A stretch of 31,408 bases of DNA from Ruminococcaceae bacterium UBA1236. GTDB taxonomy: Bacteria > Bacillota > Clostridia > Oscillospirales > Acutalibacteraceae. The notes beneath the pieces are model-generated. The model saw only the letters and a program-made list of their open reading frames with translations, searched no databases and was not told the origin of the DNA. The translations under genes were made by a program, and so were the position numbers. The DNA lies in the NCBI GenBank assembly GCA_002309055.1, contig DBWO01000039.1:2754-34161 (forward strand). Direction: 5' to 3'. The number at the start of each line of letters is the position of its first letter. Position 1 is the stretch's first letter. Positions 15,775 through 23,741 of the stretch are shown piece after piece.

Positions 15775-15993
15775 TCAGAGAGAGGCGATTCTGTCCGCAA
15801 GGTCCTCAATGCTCCAGTCATCCGCGGGCTCAAAGTCCACAGTGACCTCAAACTCCTCTTCGATAAGCTCCATAAGCTGCTGCATTTCGTACTCGTCGCT
15901 TATGAAAGTTTCAAGGAGAGTACCCTTGTTGATGTCCGACTCCTCAATGCCGAGTTCATCGCAAATAAGTTCCAACAGTCTTTTGATGATCAT
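15775..15993 (-). CDS. Acyl-carrier-protein-like protein without the phosphopantetheine serine
   Basis: 72 residues with the ACP fold pattern: helix 1 IIKRLLELICDELGIEESDI, then the helix-2 motif and EEEFEVTVDFE, then WSIEDLADRIASL. It occupies the position of acpP upstream of rnc. In canonical ACPs helix 2 begins DSLD, with Ser carrying 4'-phosphopantetheine. Here the aligned residues are Asp33-Glu34-Tyr35-Glu36, followed by MQQLMELIEEEF, which aligns without gaps to TVELVMALEEEF. The nearest Ser (32) is two positions away. It therefore probably cannot be converted to holo-ACP in the normal way. The codon GAG at 15894-15892 is clear. GGAGGTG precedes the ATG by 6 nt. It may be a regulatory or structural ACP paralogue, with a true acpP elsewhere. 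Confidence 0.8.
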   Translation of the reverse strand: MIIKRLLELICDELGIEESDINKGTLLETFISDEYEMQQLMELIEEEFEVTVDFEPADDWSIEDLADRIASL

Positions 15994-16010
15994 CCGTTAC
16001 ACCTCCGCAT

Positions 16011-17333
16011 TTATTTAATGAAGAAATAATCATCAGACAATTGTGTTTTTAAATCCTCAAGCCCTCTCAGGGCTGTTTTTTCGTATCTCTGCTGTTTGTC
16101 CCTTATCCTTGTGCCGAGCGGCGGCAAAAGGCCGAAAGCGGCGCCCATCGGCTGAAAGTTTTTAACCGATGTATCCGCCACATATCTCGCAAGAGCGCCC
16201 GTGATGGTGGTTTCGGGCGGAACAAACATATCGAGCCCCTCAATTCTTCTTGCCATATTGATGCCGGCAAGAATGCCGGACGCGGCGCTTTCCATATAGC
16301 CCTCAACGCCCGTTATCTGCCCCGCGAAAAACAGGGACGGCCTTTTGATAACCGAGAAATCGGGGTTCAGAATTCCCGGTGAATTAATAAACGTGTTTCT
16401 GTGCATAACGCCGTAACGCACAAACTCCGCTTCCCTTAGCGCGGGTATCATTGAAAACACCCGCTTCTGCTCGGCGAATTTAAGATTCGTCTGGAAGCCG
16501 ACGAGGTTATACATGGTGCCCTCGCGGTTTTCCTTGCGCAGCTGAAGATTGGCGTATGGTCTTCTGCCCGTTGACGGGTCCGTGAGACCTGCCGGCTTCA
16601 TGGGGCCGTATCTTATGGTGTCCTTTCCTCTGGAGGCCATAACCTCTACGGGCATACAGCCCTCATAAACGTCTTTGCGCTTATCAAAGGAATGGACCTC
16701 GGCGCTCTGCGCGTTAATAAGAGCGTCATAGAACGCCTCGTATTCCTCTTTGCTCAGCGGGCAGTTGATATAATCGTCCGGCTCGCCCCTGTCATACCTT
16801 GACTGCGTGAAAGCCCTGCTCATATCAATGCTTTCGGCTGTCACGATGGGGGCCGCGGCGTCAAAGAAGCTGAGACTTCCTCCGCAAATCTGTTTTATAC
16901 TTTCGCTGAGCGCCTCGCTCGCGAGAGGGCCCGCGGCGACAATCACATTGCCTTCGGGAATCTCTCTGACCTCTTCTCTTATTACGGTGATGTTTTTATG
17001 GGAAAGTATCTTTCCGGTAATAAGGGCGGAGTATTTTTCCCTGTCCACAGCGAGGGCGCCGCCCGCAGGCACGGAGCATTCGTCCGCGCACTTAAGGCAG
17101 AGGGATGAGAGCATACGCATCTCTTCCTTCATCATACCTGCCGCGGATGATATGCGCATCGCCTTGAAGGAATTTGAGCACACAAGCTCGCACAGCCCTT
17201 CGGACGAATGAGCGGGTGAGAATTTCACGGGCTTCATTTCGTAAAGTTCCGTTTCAATTCCTCTTTCGGCAAGCTGCCACGCCGCTTCACAGCCGGCAAA
17301 ACCGCCGCCGATTATTTTAACTTTACCGGTCAT
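16011..17333 (-). CDS. trmFO: Folate/FAD-dependent tRNA (uracil-54-C5)-methyltransferase TrmFO
   Basis: 440 residues, normal length. The N-terminal dinucleotide fold GGGFAGCEAA (9-18) binds FAD. The family block PAHSSEGLCELVCSNSFKA and CMPVEVMASRG contain Cys52 and Cys226, matching the catalytic Cys53 and Cys226 of the B. subtilis enzyme. FFAGQITGVEGYMESAASG and MGAAFGLLPPL near the C-terminus are typical. It makes ribothymidine at position 54 of tRNA using methylene-tetrahydrofolate. The ATG overlaps the topA stop (ATGA, 4 nt), a sign of translational coupling. The order topA-trmFO is standard in Firmicutes. Confidence 0.97.
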   Translation of the reverse strand: MTGKVKIIGGGFAGCEAAWQLAERGIETELYEMKPVKFSPAHSSEGLCELVCSNSFKAMRISSAAGMMKEEMRMLSSLCLKCADECSVPAGGALAVDREKYSALITGKILSHKNITVIREEVREIPEGNVIVAAGPLASEALSESIKQICGGSLSFFDAAAPIVTAESIDMSRAFTQSRYDRGEPDDYINCPLSKEEYEAFYDALINAQSAEVHSFDKRKDVYEGCMPVEVMASRGKDTIRYGPMKPAGLTDPSTGRRPYANLQLRKENREGTMYNLVGFQTNLKFAEQKRVFSMIPALREAEFVRYGVMHRNTFINSPGILNPDFSVIKRPSLFFAGQITGVEGYMESAASGILAGINMARRIEGLDMFVPPETTITGALARYVADTSVKNFQPMGAAFGLLPPLGTRIRDKQQRYEKTALRGLEDLKTQLSDDYFFIK

Positions 17334-19423
17334 TTTGTTTTACCGCGGGTTTTCTTGGCGTTTTCACAGTCCTTATTGCCGCAGTACGCCTTCTGACCTC
17401 TCTTGGCAAACATCGCCTTGCCGCACTTGGGGCAGAGGTCGCCTGTCGGGGGATCCCACGAAGCGAAGTTGCACTTGGGGTAATTGGCGCAGCCGTAGAA
17501 GGATGTGCCTTTCTTGGTCCTTTTCTCAACAAGGTCGCCGCCGCACTCGGGGCACAGGCCCTTGCCCGCTACGATTGAAAGAATGGTCTTGCACTCGGGG
17601 TATCCGCTGCAGCCGAGGAAGCGGCCGTATCTGCCGTTTTTGACAACCATGTTTCTGCCGCAGTTGGGGCAGATAACGTCGGTCTTGTCTTCCTCAAGCT
17701 GGATTCTCTCACCGCGCATATCCTCTCTTGCCTTGTCGACAAGCTGTTTGAGCTCGGGGTAGAACTCATCGAGCATTTTTATGTAGTCCGTTTCGCCGCT
17801 GCCGACCTTATCAAGGTCGCTCTCCATCTGAGCGGTGAACTTGGTGTTGACTATCTTGGGGAATCTCTCTCTGAGAAGGTTGGTAACGGCTATGCCGAGC
17901 TCTGTGGGCACAAGCTGCTTCTGCTTTCTTTCAACATAGGCCTTGCCCGTGATTGTGGAAATGATGGAAGCGTAAGTTGAAGGCCTGCCCACGCCGTTTT
18001 CCTCAAGTTCTTTTATGAGAGTCGCCTCGGTGTATCTCGCCGGGGGCTGAGTGAAATGCTGATTGGGGATAATCTCTTTCGCCTTGAGTTCCTCGCCGTT
18101 TTTAACCTCGGGGAGCACGTTTTTATTCACTTCATCCTCGGGGATGTCGTAAACCTTGGTGAAGCCGTCAAACTTGATTGAATATCCCGTGGATGTGAGC
18201 ACGCAGAATTTGCCGGGCTCGCCGTCCTTAGAGGAGATAACCTCAACCTTAGTGGTGCTCTGGATACAGGGCGCCATAAGGCAGGCGATAAAGCGCCTCC
18301 AGATGAGGGTGTATATCTTGAGCTGGTCGGGGGTAAGGTCGCCCTTGACAGACTCGGGTGTAATGGACGGGGTTGAAGGTCTGATTGCCTCGTGGCCGTC
18401 CTGCGCGTTTGAGCCGGATTTATAATAATTCTGCTTCTCGGGCACATATTCCGCGCCGTAGTTGTTTCTGATGAATTCGGTGCCGGCGGCTCTTGCCTCC
18501 TCCGAAATACGGAGAGAGTCCGTTCTCATGTAGGTGATAAGACCTATACTGCCGTGACCGCTGACCTCAACGCCTTCATAAAGCTCCTGCGCGGCGCGCA
18601 TTGTGCGCGAGGCCTGGAAGCCGAGCTTCTTTGAAGCCTCCTGCTGAAGGGTGGAGGTTGTGAAGGGCGGAGCGGCTTTCTTTGTCTTGCTGCCCTTCTT
18701 TACGGACTGCACTTTGAAATCCGAGCCCTCAAGACGGGCAAGGTAGACATTGGCGCCCTTTTCGTCGGCGATTTTGACCTTGCCGTTTTCGTCGCTCTCG
18801 AGCGCGGCCTTGAGAATCCTGCGGCCTTCGGTCACAAGCTTCGCCTCGATTGACCAGTACTCCTCGGGGACAAACCTGTTTATCTCCTCTTCCCTGTCAA
18901 CGATAAGGCGCACCGCGACGCTCTGCACTCTGCCGGCCGAAAGGCGCGGTCTTATCTTCTGAGAAACGAAGGGGCTGAGAGTGTAACCCACGAGACGGTC
19001 GAGAATTCTTCTCGCCTGCTGCGCGTTAACAAGGTCCATATCAACCTTGCGCGGATTTGCCATACCCTCTTTTACGCCGGACTTTGTAATCTCGTTGAAG
19101 GTGACTCTGTTCTTCTCTTTAAGGCTCACTCCGAGCACCTCGGCAAGGTGCCAGGATATACCCTCTCCCTCGCGGTCGGGGTCGGTCGCGAGAAATACTT
19201 TGTCACTGTTTTTCGCTTTCTTTTTGAGCTCCTCAACAAGCTTCTCCTTTTCGGGGATAATCTCATATTTGGGGGCGTAGTTGTTTCTCACGTCAACATT
19301 GAGCTTTTTATCCGGAAGGTCTCTCACGTGGCCTTTTGACGCCACAACCTCGTAGCCTGGGCCGAGATACTTCTTGATTGTTTTCGCTTTTGCCGGAGAC
19401 TCAACTATAATCAGATTTGACAT
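17330..19423 (-). CDS. topA: DNA topoisomerase I
   Basis: 697 residues. The Toprim domain starts at NLIIVESPAKAKTI and carries the acidic triad in ATDPDREGEGISWH (about 79-92). The active-site Tyr lies in GLITYMRTDSLRIS near residue 300. The C-terminus has three four-cysteine zinc ribbons (CPNC...CSGYPEC, CPEC...CANYPKC, CPKC...CGNKDC) that bind single-stranded DNA. It relaxes negative supercoils. The ATG at 19423 was chosen because it gives the conserved MSNLIIVES start and AGGAG lies upstream. The reading frame stays open for 42 more codons upstream but that part overlaps dprA and is not conserved-looking. It follows dprA by 17 nt. Confidence 0.97.
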   Translation of the reverse strand: MSNLIIVESPAKAKTIKKYLGPGYEVVASKGHVRDLPDKKLNVDVRNNYAPKYEIIPEKEKLVEELKKKAKNSDKVFLATDPDREGEGISWHLAEVLGVSLKEKNRVTFNEITKSGVKEGMANPRKVDMDLVNAQQARRILDRLVGYTLSPFVSQKIRPRLSAGRVQSVAVRLIVDREEEINRFVPEEYWSIEAKLVTEGRRILKAALESDENGKVKIADEKGANVYLARLEGSDFKVQSVKKGSKTKKAAPPFTTSTLQQEASKKLGFQASRTMRAAQELYEGVEVSGHGSIGLITYMRTDSLRISEEARAAGTEFIRNNYGAEYVPEKQNYYKSGSNAQDGHEAIRPSTPSITPESVKGDLTPDQLKIYTLIWRRFIACLMAPCIQSTTKVEVISSKDGEPGKFCVLTSTGYSIKFDGFTKVYDIPEDEVNKNVLPEVKNGEELKAKEIIPNQHFTQPPARYTEATLIKELEENGVGRPSTYASIISTITGKAYVERKQKQLVPTELGIAVTNLLRERFPKIVNTKFTAQMESDLDKVGSGETDYIKMLDEFYPELKQLVDKAREDMRGERIQLEEDKTDVICPNCGRNMVVKNGRYGRFLGCSGYPECKTILSIVAGKGLCPECGGDLVEKRTKKGTSFYGCANYPKCNFASWDPPTGDLCPKCGKAMFAKRGQKAYCGNKDCENAKKTRGKTK

Positions 19424-19440
19424 TTTTTGTTTTCTCCTGT

Positions 19441-20547
19441 TTATACTAAAATATAATTTTTTCCTTCTGTCTGCTCCGCATAGCCCGAAAGCTCGAGCTC
19501 CATGAGGGCGGTTATCACCTTTGGCGGGGTGAGACCGCACACGGCGCATATCTCATCGGGGTGAAGGGGCTCTTTGCCGAGCGCCTTATAAACTGTGAGA
19601 GCGTCGCCTTTAAGCGAGGAGGGAACGCTCCGGGGTTTCTCCTTTATTTCGTGGGAAACCTGCGCGGGAGAGAAATTGTAAACGGACGAAAGCGGACGGA
19701 TTATATCCTCGGCGCACGTTACGGCGCCCGCGCCGTCTCTTATGAGCTTGTTCGCGCCGGTGTAGGCAGTGCTGAGAATGCTGCCGGGCACGGCAAAAAC
19801 ATCTTTGCCCTGCTCCGCGGCACAGCTTGCCGTTATGAGCGAGCCGCTTTTTTCGCCCGCCTCAACCACAAGCACTCCGTGACTGACTCCCGAGATAATT
19901 CTGTTTCTTATCGGGAATGTGCTCCTTGACGCGCCCTGAAGCGGAGGATACTCAGTTATCACCGCGCCGTTTCCGGCTATCTCGCGGCGCAGCACCTCGT
20001 TTGTGTTCAGGTAATTCGCTCCGAGGCCGCAGCCGAGCACACAGACCGTCTGCCCTCCGGAAGCCATCGCGCCCTCATGCGCGGCGGAGTCAATGCCGAG
20101 CGCGCCGCCGCTGACTACGGTGACACCGCTCTGAGCCATATCGCCCGCGAGCTTCCTTGCGATTTTAGTGCTTTCGTATGTGGGGTTTCTTGTGCCGACT
20201 ATTCCCACGACGAGCCGCCCTTCAAGGCAGGATATATCGCCGTTTACAAAAAGCACAAGAGGCATATTGACAAGTTTTTTCAGCTGAGAGGGATAACCGT
20301 CGTCAACGGGCGTATAGACCTTCCAGCCGTTTCTGCGGCAGACCTCAAGCGCGTTTTCGGCATCGGAGAGTTTTACGCTCTCAAGCTTGTCGAGCTTCGC
20401 TTTTGTGAAGACCCCGGAAAGGAGTCTCCTGCGCCTGTCGTCCTCATATATCACAGCGGGATCGGGATAGGCGGCGAGAATTTCATCCGTCCTCGCTCCC
20501 TGCCCTATTGCCGCGGATAACCATATCCAGTATTTCTGTTCATTCAT
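19441..20547 (-). CDS. dprA: DNA processing protein DprA
   Basis: 368 residues. The Rossmann-like DprA core carries VGIVGTRNPT, VVSGGALGIDSAAHEGAM and FPIRNRIISGVSHGVLVVEA. A C-terminal winged helix (about 305-368, LTVYKALGKEPLHPDEICAVCGL) matches the DprA_WH domain. DprA binds incoming single-stranded DNA and loads RecA during transformation. The ATG at 20547 gives the normal N-terminus and overlaps the stop of the methyltransferase gene by 4 nt (ATGA); GGGAG lies upstream within that gene. An open frame extends 50 codons further but reads as methyltransferase antisense-frame noise (Arg-rich). Next gene is topA. Confidence 0.95.
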   Translation of the reverse strand: MNEQKYWIWLSAAIGQGARTDEILAAYPDPAVIYEDDRRRRLLSGVFTKAKLDKLESVKLSDAENALEVCRRNGWKVYTPVDDGYPSQLKKLVNMPLVLFVNGDISCLEGRLVVGIVGTRNPTYESTKIARKLAGDMAQSGVTVVSGGALGIDSAAHEGAMASGGQTVCVLGCGLGANYLNTNEVLRREIAGNGAVITEYPPLQGASRSTFPIRNRIISGVSHGVLVVEAGEKSGSLITASCAAEQGKDVFAVPGSILSTAYTGANKLIRDGAGAVTCAEDIIRPLSSVYNFSPAQVSHEIKEKPRSVPSSLKGDALTVYKALGKEPLHPDEICAVCGLTPPKVITALMELELSGYAEQTEGKNYILV

Positions 20548-21323
20548 CTTACAAGCTCCCATGCCGTTATGGCTGCGGCCGCCGCCGCGTTGAGAGATTC
20601 CGCCTTGCCTTTCATCGGCACGGTCACGGCCCTGTCGCAGGCCTGCTTCGCGCTTTCGGTGAGCCCGTTTCCTTCGTTGCCGATACAGCAGACGCATCCG
20701 CCGTCAAAGGAGATGTTGCGTATATCCTCTGCCGCGCTGTCGGGCACGGCGGCAAGAGTGAGCATGCCGGCCTCTTTGGCGCGGGCAATAAACGAAACGA
20801 TATCCGGCTCTTCGATTATATCGAGCCTCAGGGATGAACCCATGGCGCTTCTTAAAACTTTGGGGCTGTATATGTCGCACCCTCCGCACACAACAAGTCC
20901 GCTTAAGCCGAGCGCCTCGGCCGTGCGGCAGATTGCGCCGGCGTTTGACGGATCCTGCACATTTTCGAGAGCGAGATATTTGCCCAGAGGGTCAAGCGGA
21001 ACCGACGCGCCGTCCTTTTTGACACATACGCAGAAAACGCCCTGCGGATTGCCTGTGTCGGAAAGCTTTGCCGCGACAGCCTCATCTATCTCATAAACCT
21101 CGCCGCAGACCGCCGTGACGGCATCAACATAGGATTTGTATGTTTCAAACGCTCTGCCGGTGACAAACGCTCTTTCGATGATAACGCCGCAGGATGCCGC
21201 GTCCGCGCAAAGGCGCGCGCCCTCAATGACAAACCTGCCGCTTTCTCTGCGCAGGGATGAATCCGCCGTCAGCTTGCGGGCATATTTGATTTTGTCGTTA
21301 TTAGCGGATGTTATAATCTCCAT
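20544..21323 (-). CDS. SpoU/TrmH-family RNA 2'-O-methyltransferase
   Basis: 259 residues. An N-terminal substrate-binding domain (MEIITSANNDKIKYARKL, FVIEGARL) precedes a SPOUT knot with ALENVQDPSNAGAICRTAEALGLSG (motif 1), CCIGNEGNGLTESA (motif 2) and VPMKGKAESLNAAAAAAI (motif 3). It methylates a ribose in rRNA or tRNA; the exact site is not predictable, and it differs from the rlmB paralogue at 27692. The ATG at 21323 fits the family start; a GTG nine codons upstream (21350) with AAGGGA in front is an alternative. First gene of the long minus-strand operon, downstream of the promoter at 21377-21403. Confidence 0.9.
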   Translation of the reverse strand: MEIITSANNDKIKYARKLTADSSLRRESGRFVIEGARLCADAASCGVIIERAFVTGRAFETYKSYVDAVTAVCGEVYEIDEAVAAKLSDTGNPQGVFCVCVKKDGASVPLDPLGKYLALENVQDPSNAGAICRTAEALGLSGLVVCGGCDIYSPKVLRSAMGSSLRLDIIEEPDIVSFIARAKEAGMLTLAAVPDSAAEDIRNISFDGGCVCCIGNEGNGLTESAKQACDRAVTVPMKGKAESLNAAAAAAITAWELVR

Positions 21324-21376
21324 ACGGCATTCGTCCCGGTTAAAAAACACAGTTCCCTTATTTTAATTATATTTAT

Positions 21377-21403
21377 ATTATATGCATTTTTTCAAATTGT
21401 CAA
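21377..21403 (-). promoter_or_regulatory. Promoter of the methyltransferase-dprA-topA-trmFO operon
   Basis: On the minus strand TTGACA (21403-21398) is followed after 15 bp by TATAAT (21382-21377), or after 17 bp by TAATAT. The latter spacing is better and the -10 region is A/T-only. The start codon is about 54 nt further on. Confidence 0.7.
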
Positions 21404-21600
21404 CCGAAATATTAAATTGTTAAGTTTTTGTCATATTTGTGCCAAAAAACAAGCGGAATAAACTGCGTTTTTCAGTATAAAAGTGATGCTGCCACAGGCA
21501 AGAATAAAACGGCGTTTTACCTTTCAATTCAATGTATCCCGACCGGGTATTCATTACGTTCCTGACAGAGTATAAACTGCTCACCACGCCCCATACGCGC
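21404..21600. other. Intergenic stretch with no recognisable gene
   Basis: About 200 nt between the operon promoter and the SH3-protein terminator. A 60-codon open frame on the minus strand starts inside the terminator and lacks an SD, so it is not accepted. A weak minus-strand TTGCCT-16-TATACT pair is visible near the middle. I see no clear RNA structure, repeat or riboswitch. Confidence 0.4.
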
Positions 21601-21631
21601 AAAAAAGGAGCAAAGGAAAAACCTTTGCTCC
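21601..21631 (-). terminator. Rho-independent terminator of the SH3-domain gene
   Basis: On the minus strand a 10-bp perfect stem GGAGCAAAGG / CCTTTGCTCC (arms 21631-21622 and 21616-21607) with a five-T loop is followed by six T (21606-21601). It begins 30 nt after the stop codon. Confidence 0.93.
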
Positions 21632-21661
21632 CTGGTTTTCAAGACAATATCGGATTGTGTT

Positions 21662-22489
21662 TTACCCTATCTGGACTGTCTGGCCGCCCCATTTGAAGCC
21701 GGAGAAGATGTAGCCGATATAGGCGATAAGTTTGCCGAAAAAGCCGTTGTTGACTTTTACGGTGGCGGTTCTGTCAATTCTCGCAACACCGAGCTTGTCT
21801 CTGACGATAATTCTGACCTCTCTGCTCTCGGTGAGAGTGCCGAGGGGAACGGGGCAGACAAGCTCGCTTGTGCCTTCGGAGCTGAACGCTTTGCCGTCAA
21901 CATAAAGGGTGTAGCCGGCGGGAATGTTGTGGCCGACAACCTTGAGGATAATGTCGTTATTCCAGGTGGCGCTTACATCGGAAACGGGCATTGACATGAT
22001 GCTGACATAGTTCGCCATAACATAGGCATAACCGAGAACGGCATAAATCTTATACCAGGTATCGCCGTCAGCTTTGACGGTGTCGCAGATATACAGCTCG
22101 TCGCCGAGAGTTGCCTCGGTAACACGGGTAGCTGTCTTTGAGGGCTCTGTTCTGATGTTTACGGCGCCGGAGTTGACCATGCCGATATTCTTTACAAGCA
22201 CGGCGTTTGAGCCGTCAATATAGCCGTCTTTGCCGTCATATTTGATTTTGTACCAGATTGAATCACCCGAGGTTACGGTGTCGTAAACATCAACCTCTTT
22301 GCCGATTGTGAGGCCGCCGATTCTGTTACCGTCCGTGCCGGCCTTATCCCTGACATTGATTGAAAGAGCGGTGATTATCGCAAAGGGCTGGATTGCGCCG
22401 TTTGTGGCTGCGCTGCCGGGAATCATAAAGCAGCCTGCAATCATAACAAGGCAGAGTAATGCTGCCGCGATTCTTTTAACTTTTGACAT
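21662..22489 (-). CDS. Secreted protein with two bacterial SH3 domains
   Basis: 275 residues. The N-terminus is a signal sequence. Cleavage could follow PGSA (residues 25-28) by signal peptidase I, but IAGC at 17-20 also fits a lipobox, so it may be a lipoprotein. Two SH3_3 domains follow (about 37-100 with LSINVRDKAGTDGNRIG, and 102-165 with VNIRTEPSKTATRV), usually binding peptidoglycan. A beta-rich region (about 170-245) is unassigned. The C-terminus has an aromatic segment FFGKLIAYIGYIFSGF (250-265). The start at 22489 is fixed by AAAGGAGG 9 nt upstream; a frame open 12 codons further has no SD. It has its own extended -10 promoter and a strong terminator, so it is monocistronic. Confidence 0.85.
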   Translation of the reverse strand: MSKVKRIAAALLCLVMIAGCFMIPGSAATNGAIQPFAIITALSINVRDKAGTDGNRIGGLTIGKEVDVYDTVTSGDSIWYKIKYDGKDGYIDGSNAVLVKNIGMVNSGAVNIRTEPSKTATRVTEATLGDELYICDTVKADGDTWYKIYAVLGYAYVMANYVSIMSMPVSDVSATWNNDIILKVVGHNIPAGYTLYVDGKAFSSEGTSELVCPVPLGTLTESREVRIIVRDKLGVARIDRTATVKVNNGFFGKLIAYIGYIFSGFKWGGQTVQIG

Positions 22490-22515
22490 AATTCTTTCCT
22501 CCTTTGTTTTTTTAG

Positions 22516-22524
22516 ATTGTACCA
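22516..22524 (-). promoter_or_regulatory. Extended -10 promoter of the SH3-domain gene
   Basis: On the minus strand TGGTACAAT combines a TGn element with the -10 box TACAAT (22521-22516). No good -35 box is seen at 17 bp (TTTTAT at best). AAAGGAGG and the ATG follow within 27 nt. Confidence 0.6.
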
Positions 22525-22579
22525 CACTTTTGCGGCTTATAAAACCGTTAAATCCGGCTGATTGTCGTAAAAGCGCAAC

Positions 22580-22614
22580 AAAAATGCCATAAGCATATCG
22601 CTTATGGCGTTTTT
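22580..22614 (-). terminator. Bidirectional-looking terminator after rplT
   Basis: A 9-bp perfect stem GCCATAAGC (22586-22594) / GCTTATGGC (22600-22608). On the minus strand it is followed by ATTTTT (22585-22580), serving infC-rpmI-rplT. On the plus strand it is followed by GTTTTTT, so it would also stop opposite transcription. Confidence 0.88.
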
Positions 22615-22619
22615 TGTTA

Positions 22620-22976
22620 TTACTGAAGCGCTGCTTTTGCCTTCTCTGTGAGGGCGGTGAAAGCGGCGGGGTCCGCGATGGCGATTTCGGAGAGCATCTT
22701 TCTGTTGAGGCTCACGTCAGCCTTCTTGAGACCGTTCATAAAGGTTGAGTAGTTCATGCCGTTCTGCTTGCAGGCGGCGGAGATTCTGGTTATCCAGAGT
22801 CTTCTGAAATCTCTCTTCTTCTGCTTTCTGCCGATATATGCATAGTTACCGCTCTTCATAACTGCCTGCTTGGCGGTCTTGAAAAGGGAATGCTTTGAGC
22901 CGTAGTAGCCCTTCGCGAGTTTGAGAACTTTATTTCTTCTCTTGCGGGTCATTGTTGCACCTTTAATACGTGCCAT
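22620..22976 (-). CDS. rplT: 50S ribosomal protein L20
   Basis: 118 residues, standard length. MARIKGA and the very basic N-terminal extension ([18 protein letters not shown]) followed by [21 protein letters not shown] and [11 protein letters not shown] are the L20 family pattern. It binds 23S rRNA early in 50S assembly. In Firmicutes it also represses infC-rpmI-rplT by binding the leader. It is the last gene of the operon, 21 nt after rpmI, with a good GGAGG upstream. Confidence 0.98.
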   Translation of the reverse strand: MARIKGATMTRKRRNKVLKLAKGYYGSKHSLFKTAKQAVMKSGNYAYIGRKQKKRDFRRLWITRISAACKQNGMNYSTFMNGLKKADVSLNRKMLSEIAIADPAAFTALTEKAKAALQ

Positions 22977-22997
22977 AATCTTTTTCCTCCTTCGATA

Positions 22998-23195
22998 TTA
23001 TTTGTAAGGAACAAGTCTCTTGATCTGCTTTACGTTGGTTTCGTCTGCAACGCTTACCTTGCGGAGATTTCTCTTGCGCTTGGTGCTCTTCTTGTTAAGG
23101 ATGTGAGACTTGTAAGCGTGGGCACGCATAGGCTTGCCGTTCTTTGAAATCTTGAAGCGCTTTTTGGCGCCGCTGTGAGTCTTGATCTTAGGCAT
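22998..23195 (-). CDS. rpmI: 50S ribosomal protein L35
   Basis: 65 residues. [29 protein letters not shown] and [13 protein letters not shown] are typical of bacterial L35. It is a small basic 50S protein. It lies between infC and rplT, with 24 nt and 21 nt gaps and an AAGGAGG upstream, in the conserved order. Confidence 0.98.
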   Translation of the reverse strand: MPKIKTHSGAKKRFKISKNGKPMRAHAYKSHILNKKSTKRKRNLRKVSVADETNVKQIKRLVPYK

Positions 23196-23219
23196 AAATA
23201 TATCCTCCTTATTGATTTG

Positions 23220-23741
23220 TTACTTGTTGATCTTAGGAGACATAAACATCAGCATCTGTCTGCCTTCCAGCTTGGCGGGCTTATCCACCGCGGCAACGTC
23301 TTCAAGAGCCTGGGCGGCCTTGTCCATAATCTCCGTGCCGAGCTCGGGATGAGCCATCTCACGGCCTCTGAACCTGATGGAAACCTTGAGCTTGTTGCCG
23401 TCGGCAATAAACTTTCTGGCATTCTTAATCTTGAAATCAAAGTCGTGAGTGTCAATATTAAGAGAAAGACGGATTTCTTTAATCTCGATGATTTTCTGAT
23501 TTTTTCTTGCTTCCTTCTCTTTCTTTGCCTTCTCAAATCTGAACTTGCCGTAATCCATTATTTTGCAGACGGGCGGGGTCGCCATAGGCGCAATCTTGAC
23601 AAGGTCAAGGTCTTTTTCCGCCGCGAGGGCAAGGGCCTCTTCCGAGCTCATAATGCCCAGCTGCTCTCCCTCTTCGGAAATGAGTCTGACTTCGGGGTCA
23701 CGGATTTCTTCATTGATTTGCTGTTCCTGTTGCTTGCTGAT
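23220..23741 (-). CDS. infC: Translation initiation factor IF-3, apparent ATC start
   Basis: IF-3 binds the 30S subunit, keeps it apart from 50S and checks the start codon. The N-domain (QQINEEIRDPEVRLISEEGEQLGIMSSEEAL, ...PPVCKIMDYGKFRFE) and C-domain (IRLSLNIDTHDFDFKIKNARKF, KVSIRFRGREMAHPELG) are complete. No ATG, GTG or TTG lies at a sensible distance from the only good SD, GGAGGTG (23755-23749). The codon 7 nt after it is ATC (23741-23739), which would give fMet-SKQQEQQINEEIRD, a normal IF-3 N-terminus of 174 residues. A GTG 16 codons upstream (23789) lacks an SD and lies within a leader hairpin. Rare AUU-type starts are known for infC and allow autoregulation. TTA and GTT just upstream cannot be excluded. 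Confidence 0.93.
   Translation of the reverse strand: MSKQQEQQINEEIRDPEVRLISEEGEQLGIMSSEEALALAAEKDLDLVKIAPMATPPVCKIMDYGKFRFEKAKKEKEARKNQKIIEIKEIRLSLNIDTHDFDFKIKNARKFIADGNKLKVSIRFRGREMAHPELGTEIMDKAAQALEDVAAVDKPAKLEGRQMLMFMSPKINK

Noticed and set aside
19424..19549. N-terminal extension of topA by 42 residues
   Set aside because: Conserved topoisomerase sequence starts at the ATG at 19423 with an SD; the extension overlaps dprA and is Arg-rich noise.
20548..20697. N-terminal extension of dprA by 50 residues
   Set aside because: Overlaps the methyltransferase gene in another frame; the ATGA overlap and SD support the start at 20547.
21420..21602. 60-codon minus-strand frame
   Set aside because: Starts inside the terminator of the SH3 gene, has no SD and no family; treated as chance.
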